From Caldovatus sediminis (GTDB taxonomy: Bacteria; Pseudomonadota; Alphaproteobacteria; Acetobacterales; Acetobacteraceae), in NCBI RefSeq assembly GCF_014644455.1, contig NZ_BMKS01000002.1:124001-188000 (forward strand): a stretch of 64,000 bases of DNA, given 5' to 3'. Shown in pieces: positions 58,677 to 64,000 of the stretch. Both the position numbers and the translations under genes were made by a program. Each line of letters begins with the position of its first letter. The stretch's first letter is position 1. The notes below the pieces were generated by a model. It did not search any database and was not told the origin of the DNA. It saw nothing but the letters and a program-made list of their open reading frames with translations.

Positions 58677-60290
58677 GTGGACCGCAGGACCAATCCGGAG
58701 GAGGCGCCGGAGGCGGCGCCGCGCCGCGGGCCGCTCGCGCCGCTCGCGATGCTGAGCCGGCGCACCGCGCCGCCGCTGCTGATCTACCTCGTCGCGGGCA
58801 TGAGCGGCTTCGCGACGATCGCCGAGACCTTCTGGGTGCGACGCAGCCTCGACCTCTCCCCGGCGGACCTGCTCGCCCTCTCCGCCTGGCTCACCGTGCC
58901 CTGGACGCTGAAGATGGTGTTCGGGCACCTCGTGGACACCGTGCCGATCCTCGGCTCGCGCCGGCGCGCCTATGTGCTGGTCGGCGCGCTGCTGCAGATC
59001 GCCGCCCTGCTCGGCCTCGCCGCGGCGGCGGCGGGCGTCACGGCCGGGGTGCCGGCCGAGACCGTCTATGTCGCGGCCTCGCTCGTCGCGGTCGTCGGCC
59101 TCGTCGTGCAGGACAACGTGGCGGACGCGCTGACGACGGAGGTGGTGGACCGGGTCGCGCCGGACGGCACGCCGCGCGACCCGGAGGTGGTGAAGGCCGA
59201 GCTCGGCGACGTGCAGGTGCTCGGGCGCGTCGCGATGATGGGTGGCGCCTTCGCGGTGGCCGGCGCCGGCGGCTGGGTGGCGCAGGTGCTGCCGGCGGCG
59301 GCCGTGTTCCTGATCGCCGCCGCCCTGCCGCTGCCCTCGCTGATCGCCGCCGCGATGCTGCGCGAGCCGCCCGCCGCCGGGCCCGGCATGGAGCCGCTCG
59401 AGCCGCCCGACCCGCGCATCCTGTTCGGCGGGCTGGCCTTCGGGGCGGCGATGCTCGGCCTCGGGCTCGGGGCGCCGCCCTTCGCGCAGGAGATCGCCTT
59501 CCTCCTCACCCTCGGCGTGCTGGTCTGGCTGCTGCGGGTGACGGTGGCCGAGGTGCCGCCGGAGACGAAGCGCGCCATGGCCGCCGCGGCGGTGGTGATC
59601 TTCGCCTATCGCGCCGCGCCGCCGGCGGGGCCGGCGCTGCAGTGGTGGCAGATCGACGTCCTCGGCTTCGACGAGGGCTTCTTCGGCACCCTGGCGCAGA
59701 TCGGCACCGGGCTTTCGATCCTCGGCGCGCTGCTGCTCGGCGGGCGGATCGTGCGCTGGCCGCTCGCCGCGGTGCTCGCCGGGCTCGCCGTGCTCGGCGC
59801 GCTGTTCGCGCTGCCGACCATCGGCATGCTGTTCGGGCTGCACCACTGGACGGAGCGGATGTTCGGCTTCGGCGCGCGGACCCTCGGCCTGGTGGACACC
59901 GCGCTCTCCGCCCCGCTCGCGCAGCTCGGCATGATCCCGATGCTGACGCTGATCGCGATGCACGCGCCGCCGGGACGCCGCGCGACCTGGTTCGCGCTGA
60001 TGGCCTCGCTGATGAACCTCGCGCTGCAGGCGGGGGCGATCCTCTCGCGCGGGCTGAACGCGGTGTTCGTGGTGGGGCGCGGCGACTACGCGGCGCTGCC
60101 GGAGCTGGTGATCGCGGCGACGCTGGTCGGCCTCGCCCTGCCGCTCGTGGCGATCGCGCTGCTCGGGCACCGGCTGCGCGCGAAGGCGATGCCGCCGCCG
60201 GCGGGGGTGCCGGCTGCGCATGCGGCGGCGGGGGGCTGGTCCGGCCGGGCTGCTGAAGCCCCGGCCGGCGGTGCCGCCCGCGCCGAGTGA
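58677..60290 (+). CDS. Folate/biopterin transporter (FBT) family MFS protein
   Basis: A 537-residue membrane protein with about 12 spans, beginning near APPLLIYLVAGMSGFATIAETFWV. The motifs RSLDLSPADLLALSAWLTVPWTLKMVFGHLVD (broken here) and VGLVVQDNVADALTTEVVD are of the FBT/BT1 group, which takes up folates or pterins. A hydrophilic C-terminus of 40 residues is Ala-rich. The start is uncertain: GTG 58677 has a G-rich stretch before it, ATG 58749 is the alternative. A G8 run at 58662-58669 lies upstream. Next to a molybdopterin enzyme a pterin substrate is tempting but unproven. Confidence 0.8.
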   Translation: MDRRTNPEEAPEAAPRRGPLAPLAMLSRRTAPPLLIYLVAGMSGFATIAETFWVRRSLDLSPADLLALSAWLTVPWTLKMVFGHLVDTVPILGSRRRAYVLVGALLQIAALLGLAAAAAGVTAGVPAETVYVAASLVAVVGLVVQDNVADALTTEVVDRVAPDGTPRDPEVVKAELGDVQVLGRVAMMGGAFAVAGAGGWVAQVLPAAAVFLIAAALPLPSLIAAAMLREPPAAGPGMEPLEPPDPRILFGGLAFGAAMLGLGLGAPPFAQEIAFLLTLGVLVWLLRVTVAEVPPETKRAMAAAAVVIFAYRAAPPAGPALQWWQIDVLGFDEGFFGTLAQIGTGLSILGALLLGGRIVRWPLAAVLAGLAVLGALFALPTIGMLFGLHHWTERMFGFGARTLGLVDTALSAPLAQLGMIPMLTLIAMHAPPGRRATWFALMASLMNLALQAGAILSRGLNAVFVVGRGDYAALPELVIAATLVGLALPLVAIALLGHRLRAKAMPPPAGVPAAHAAAGGWSGRAAEAPAGGAARAE

Positions 60291-60454
60291 CAAGCAGGGG
60301 CGCGGCAGGGTCGGCCAGGGGGCATGCGTCACCCGTCTGGCCCCCCTCCCGAGAGGGCCATCGGCACGGAGCGACGGCCGCGTTCCGACCGGAGGAGAAC
60401 ACGATGCGCCGACGCGCCCGTCCCCGGCGACGGGCGCGACTGCGGCGCCTCCCG

Positions 60455-61444
60455 TCAGGGTCGCGCCGCGTCCGGCCGTGGCGCTGCGGCCCGCGCCAGG
60501 CGGTCGTTGATGGCGAGGCCCAGCCCGTGCGCGGGCACCGGCATCGCGGCGATGCGCCGGAGCCCGCGCCGCGCGCCCTCCGTGTCCAGCCAGCGCAGCC
60601 CGGCGAACAGCCGCGCCGCCGCCTCGCGCAGGTCGCCCGACTCGCTCAGCGACCACACCAGGCCGGCCCCGGGCAGCGGCCGGCCGAACGCGAGCAGCGC
60701 CTCGTCCGGCGCCACGGAGGTCGCGTTCAGCCGCAGCGGCAGCGAGGGGGCGTAGTGCGAGGCCAGCAGCCCGGGCGAGCGCGGCGTCGCGGCCTCCGCC
60801 GCGCTCCCGCTCGGCCGGTCGCGCCCGACCGGCCCGATCACCGCCTCGATCGCCTCCGGCGGGACGCCGCCCGGGCGGAGCAGGACGACGCCGCGCCCGC
60901 TCAGGTCGAGCACCGTCGATTCCAGCCCGACAGGGCATGGCCCGCCGTCCAGCACCGCCGCGATCCGCCCGCCGAGTTCCTCGAGCACGTCCTGCGCCGT
61001 GGTCGGGCTCACCCGGCCGGAGCGGTTGGCCGAGGGCGCCGCCACCGGCCGGTCCACGCGCCGCAGCAGGTCGAGCGCCAGCGGATGTGCCGGCACGCGC
61101 ACCGCGAGCGTGTCGAGCCCGGCGCTGGCGAGCAGGTCCACGCGGCATCCCGCGCGGCGCGGCAGGACCAGGCTGAGCGGCCCCGGCCAGAACGCCGCCG
61201 CCAGCGCGCGCGCGCGGGCGTCGGGCCGGACGTCGGCGAAGGCGGCGTCGGCGCTCGCGTAATGGCAGATCAGCGGGTTGAAGCGCGGGCGCCCCTTGGC
61301 CTCGAACACCGCCGCCACCGCCCGGCCGTTGCAGGCGTCGGCGCCGAGGCCATAGACCGTCTCGGTGGGGAAGGCGACCAGCGCGCCCGCGCGGAGCAGC
61401 GCGGCGGCGCGCGCGATCTCCTCGGGGCCGAGCCGCTCGGTCAT
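60455..61444 (-). CDS. tsaC: L-threonylcarbamoyladenylate synthase (TsaC/Sua5 type)
   Basis: A 329-residue enzyme of the long (Sua5) form. The catalytic domain (1-205) has PTETVYGLGADACNGRAVAAVFEAKGRPRFNPLICHY (in two parts), the strand AAPSANRSGRVSPTTAQDV and GLESTVLDLS. The C-terminal Sua5 domain (about 220-325) has SPGLLASHYAPSLPL. It makes threonylcarbamoyl-AMP from Thr, bicarbonate and ATP for t6A in tRNA. ATG 61444 overlaps the cysQ stop, so the two genes are coupled. Confidence 0.92.
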   Translation of the reverse strand: MTERLGPEEIARAAALLRAGALVAFPTETVYGLGADACNGRAVAAVFEAKGRPRFNPLICHYASADAAFADVRPDARARALAAAFWPGPLSLVLPRRAGCRVDLLASAGLDTLAVRVPAHPLALDLLRRVDRPVAAPSANRSGRVSPTTAQDVLEELGGRIAAVLDGGPCPVGLESTVLDLSGRGVVLLRPGGVPPEAIEAVIGPVGRDRPSGSAAEAATPRSPGLLASHYAPSLPLRLNATSVAPDEALLAFGRPLPGAGLVWSLSESGDLREAAARLFAGLRWLDTEGARRGLRRIAAMPVPAHGLGLAINDRLARAAAPRPDAARP

Positions 61445-62247
61445 CGCGCCGCCGCCGGATCGGCGCCGGTGCAGACGAAGGCCGGATTCTCCCAGCCGGG
61501 CTTGCCGTAGAGCAGGGGGCCGCCCGCGGCCTCCAGCCGCCGCACCGTGCCGCCCGCCGCCTCCAGCACCGCCTGCGGCGCCGCGGTGTCCCATTCGCTG
61601 GTCGGGCCGAAGCGCGGATAGAGGTCGGCCGCGCCCTCGGCGATGCGGCAGAACTTCACCGCCGAGCCGATGTGCACCACGCGCGCCACCCGCCGGCCGG
61701 CGAGGAAGGCGGGAAGGCGCGGGTCGTCGGCGTAGTGCCGGCTCGCCATCACGGTCAGGCCCTCGGGCGGCGGGGAGCGCACCGCGATCGGGCGGCGCGG
61801 GCCGCCCGCCTCCTCCTTCCAGGCGCCGCGGCCGACGATGCCGCCGAACAGCTCGCCCGTCGCCGGCACCGCCACCGCGCCGAGCACGGCGCGGCGCGCC
61901 GCGACGAGGCCGATGTTGACGGTGAAGGCCTCGCGCCCGGCGGCGAATTCGCGCGTGCCGTCGAGCGGGTCCACGAGCCAGAGGCGCGCCGCCGCATCGG
62001 GGGTGGGCGCGGTGCCGGCCTCGACCTCCTCCTCCGCGACCACGGGGATGTCCGGCGTGGCGGCGCGCAGGCCCTCGACGATCAGGGCCTCGGCGATGCG
62101 GTCGGCCTCGGTGACGGGGCTGCGGTCGGCCTTGCGCGCGACGGCGAAGCCGGCGGCGCGCACGGCCATGATCGCGGCCGCCGCGCGCCGGGCGAGATCG
62201 GCGGCGAGTTCGAGCAGGGCGGCGTCGGCGTCGGCGGGCGCGGTCAT
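61441..62247 (-). CDS. cysQ: 3'(2'),5'-bisphosphate nucleotidase CysQ-like (inositol monophosphatase family)
   Basis: A 268-residue phosphatase of the IMPase fold. The metal site is seen as VAEEE (about 70-74), WLVDPLDGTREFAAG and SEWDTAAPQAVLEAAGG. CysQ removes the 3' phosphate from PAP made during sulfate assimilation; the FAAGREAFTVNIGLV and FCRIAEGAADLYPR stretches are typical of CysQ rather than of SuhB. Downstream tsaC overlaps by four bases. Confidence 0.9.
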   Translation of the reverse strand: MTAPADADAALLELAADLARRAAAAIMAVRAAGFAVARKADRSPVTEADRIAEALIVEGLRAATPDIPVVAEEEVEAGTAPTPDAAARLWLVDPLDGTREFAAGREAFTVNIGLVAARRAVLGAVAVPATGELFGGIVGRGAWKEEAGGPRRPIAVRSPPPEGLTVMASRHYADDPRLPAFLAGRRVARVVHIGSAVKFCRIAEGAADLYPRFGPTSEWDTAAPQAVLEAAGGTVRRLEAAGGPLLYGKPGWENPAFVCTGADPAAAR

Positions 62248-62420
62248 GGCGCGACGCTCTTGGCCGGGACTGCGCCGCGCGGCAAGGCCGGGCGCCGGGG
62301 TGGCGCGCGCGATCGCGCGATCGCGCGGCTGGCGCGGGGCCGGCGGGCCGCCGCTAGCCGCCCGCGCGCGGCCTGATACAGTGCGGCGCGTCCCCATCCG
62401 GTCCGCCGCACGGAGCCCGC

Positions 62421-63950
62421 ATGCTCGAGATCGCCTTCGTCAAGCCCGACGCCCTGCCGCGCGCGGGGGCGCTCGTCCTTCTCGCGGCGGAGGTGGAGAG
62501 CGCCGCCGCGGCGGCCCCGCCGCAGGGACTGGGCCAGCGCGCCGACGAGGCGACCGGCGGCGCCATCGGGCGCGCGCTGCAGGCCGCCGGGTTCAAGGGC
62601 CGCAAGGGCCAGTCGGCCACGGTCTGGGCGCCCGGCGCCGGGCTCACCAAGGTCGTCGCCGTCGGCCTCGGCAAGGCGGCGGAGCTGTCGCCGGAGGCGG
62701 CGGAGGCCGCCGGCGCGACGCTGCTGCCGGCCGTCTCCTCCGACGCCGAGGCGACGGTCTCGGCCGAGCACCTGCCGCCCGCGCTCGCCGTCGCGCTGGC
62801 GATGGGCGCGGTGCTGCGCGCCTACCGCTTCGACCGCTACCGGACGAAGGAGAAGGAGGAGGACAAGCCGAAGCTCCAGCGCCTGACGGTCGTGACCGGC
62901 GAGCCCGACGCCGCCCGCTCGGCCTGGGCGGCGCAGGAGGCGGTGGCGAAGGGCGTCTACCTGGCCCGCGACCTGGTCACCGAGCCGCCGAACGTGCTCA
63001 ACCCCGCCGAGATGGCGGAGCGCTGCCGGCAGCTCGAGGCGCTCGGCGTCGAGGTCGAGATCCTCGGGCCGAAGGAGATGCGGAAGCTCGGCTTCGGCGC
63101 GCTGCTTGGCGTCGCCCAGGGCTCGGAGAACGAGCCGCGCACGGTGGTGATGCGCTGGATGGGCCGGTCCGGCGGGGGTGGCGGCAAGGGCAGGAGGAAC
63201 AGCGAGGCCGCCGCAGCCACGCGGCCGCTCGCCTTCCTCGGCAAGGGCGTCACCTTCGACACCGGCGGCATCTCCATCAAGCCCGCGCAGGGCATGGAGG
63301 AGATGAAGTGGGACATGGCCGGCGCGGCCACCGTCGTCGGCCTGATGGCCGCGCTCGCCGGGCGCAAGGCGAAGGCGGACGCGGTCGGCCTGGTCGGCCT
63401 GGTCGAGAACATGCCCTCCGGCAAGGCCCAGCGCCCGGGCGACGTGGTGAAGAGCTACTCCGGCCAGACCATCGAGGTGATCAACACCGACGCCGAGGGC
63501 CGGCTCGTGCTCGCCGACCTGCTCTGGTACTGCCAGGAGAAGTACGACCCGCGCTTCATGGTGGACCTCGCGACGCTGACCGGCGCGATCATCATCTCGC
63601 TCGGCCACGAGCACGCGGGGCTGTTCAGCAACGACGACGAGCTGGCGCAGCGCCTCCTCGCCGCCGGCCTGGCGGTGGGCGAGAAGTGCTGGCGCATGCC
63701 GCTCGGCGAGGCGTACGACAAGCAGCTCAAGTCCGACATCGCCGACATGAAGAACGTGGGCGGGCGGCCCGGCGGCTCGATCACCGCGGCGCAGTTCCTG
63801 CAGCGCTTCACCAACGGCAAGCCCTGGGCGCATCTCGACATCGCCGGCACCGCCTGGGCGAGCAAGGACCAGGGCAGCACGCCGAAGGGCGCGACCGCGT
63901 TCGGCGTGCGGCTGCTCGACCGGCTGGTGGCCGAGCACTACGAGGGATGA
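62421..63950 (+). CDS. pepA: Leucyl aminopeptidase PepA (family M17)
   Basis: A 509-residue M17 enzyme. The N-terminal regulatory domain is followed by the catalytic domain: [30 protein letters not shown] (Lys/Asp metal ligands), [15 protein letters not shown] and the M17 signature [13 protein letters not shown] (metal Asp and Glu). Compared with typical PepA it has an extra Gly/Arg-rich loop ([20 protein letters not shown], about 250-270) just before FLGKG. The enzyme removes N-terminal residues from peptides. It is divergent from cysQ with a 173-base gap. Confidence 0.95.
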   Translation: MLEIAFVKPDALPRAGALVLLAAEVESAAAAAPPQGLGQRADEATGGAIGRALQAAGFKGRKGQSATVWAPGAGLTKVVAVGLGKAAELSPEAAEAAGATLLPAVSSDAEATVSAEHLPPALAVALAMGAVLRAYRFDRYRTKEKEEDKPKLQRLTVVTGEPDAARSAWAAQEAVAKGVYLARDLVTEPPNVLNPAEMAERCRQLEALGVEVEILGPKEMRKLGFGALLGVAQGSENEPRTVVMRWMGRSGGGGGKGRRNSEAAAATRPLAFLGKGVTFDTGGISIKPAQGMEEMKWDMAGAATVVGLMAALAGRKAKADAVGLVGLVENMPSGKAQRPGDVVKSYSGQTIEVINTDAEGRLVLADLLWYCQEKYDPRFMVDLATLTGAIIISLGHEHAGLFSNDDELAQRLLAAGLAVGEKCWRMPLGEAYDKQLKSDIADMKNVGGRPGGSITAAQFLQRFTNGKPWAHLDIAGTAWASKDQGSTPKGATAFGVRLLDRLVAEHYEG

Positions 63951-64000
63951 GGCGCGGCGCGGCGGCCGCGCGTGCCGGATGACGGCGCGGCGCGGCGGCG

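Noticed and set aside
60404-61510. Plus-strand frame with a good GGAGGAG before its ATG
   Set aside because: It runs antisense through most of tsaC and is Arg-rich; the ribosome-site match is probably chance.
63951-64000. Start of a gene after pepA (holC is common there)
   Set aside because: Only 50 bases remain and MTARRG-like codons do not resemble HolC.

Overview
The window is 64 kb of very GC-rich DNA (roughly three quarters G+C by eye) packed with genes, and reads as chromosome of an alphaproteobacterium. The nearest guess is the Acetobacteraceae (Roseomonas-like). This rests on a MucR/Ros-type regulator, a Fur-family regulator next to the ornithine-lipid gene olsB, many solute-binding-protein transporters (Bug, TRAP and Liv types), an ArsR-methyltransferase regulator next to metH, and traces of the IS630 family. 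The taxonomic placement is inference. No phage, CRISPR array, integrase or intact transposase is visible.

Layout. 1-1.1 kb: end of tsaB, rimI and a TusA-like gene. 1.2-3.4 kb: mucR, then fur and olsB overlapping by four bases. 3.5-12.4 kb: carboxylate metabolism and uptake, with a maleylacetate-reductase-like alcohol dehydrogenase, an ADP-forming acyl-CoA synthetase, a Bug binding protein, a hydratase and a TRAP transporter; a broken IS630 N-terminal fragment lies in the middle. 12.6-17.3 kb: ferredoxin-NADP reductase, acetyltransferases, an amidase and a gamma-glutamylcyclotransferase. 17.5-22.3 kb: a divergent pair around an AT-rich palindrome, with the ArsR/methyltransferase regulator and metH on one side. 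22.9-25.6 kb: an IS630 C-terminal remnant and a hybrid sensor kinase with three PAS domains. 25.8-31.5 kb: a coupled amidohydrolase, molybdenum hydroxylase subunit and cupin, then an AI-2E family permease. 32.2-33.0 kb: a Gln/Glu-rich 122-residue gene beside a striking AT-rich island with several perfect inverted repeats. 33.8-36.2 kb: DUF6295-like gene, dienelactone hydrolase, orphan CheR and tRNA-Thr(CGU). 36.5-40.6 kb: an ABC exporter and a kinase fused to an acyl-CoA-ligase C-terminal domain. 40.7-42.3 kb: an S10 carboxypeptidase. 42.9-53.6 kb: a ten-gene run for uptake and CoA activation of an organic acid (flavin oxidoreductase with a HicB-like front, Liv transporter, MaoC, acyl-CoA ligase, RidA, then creatininase-like and luciferase-like genes). 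53.9-64 kb: a DUF882 peptidase, hypothetical genes, a molybdopterin oxidoreductase, a folate/biopterin-type transporter, tsaC, cysQ and pepA.

How the genes work together. Two regions (3.5-12.4 kb and 42.9-53.6 kb) each join high-affinity uptake of small acids to CoA-ester or keto-acid chemistry, as expected of a soil or water heterotroph. The metH side has a clear local regulatory design: the palindrome sits directly before the ArsR-type regulator, which probably senses a methionine-cycle metabolite. tsaB and tsaC, both for the t6A modification of tRNA, lie at opposite ends of the window by coincidence. The least explained items are the AT-rich island with its 122-residue neighbour, the kinase/AMP-ligase fusion and the HicB-like domain fused to a flavin oxidoreductase.
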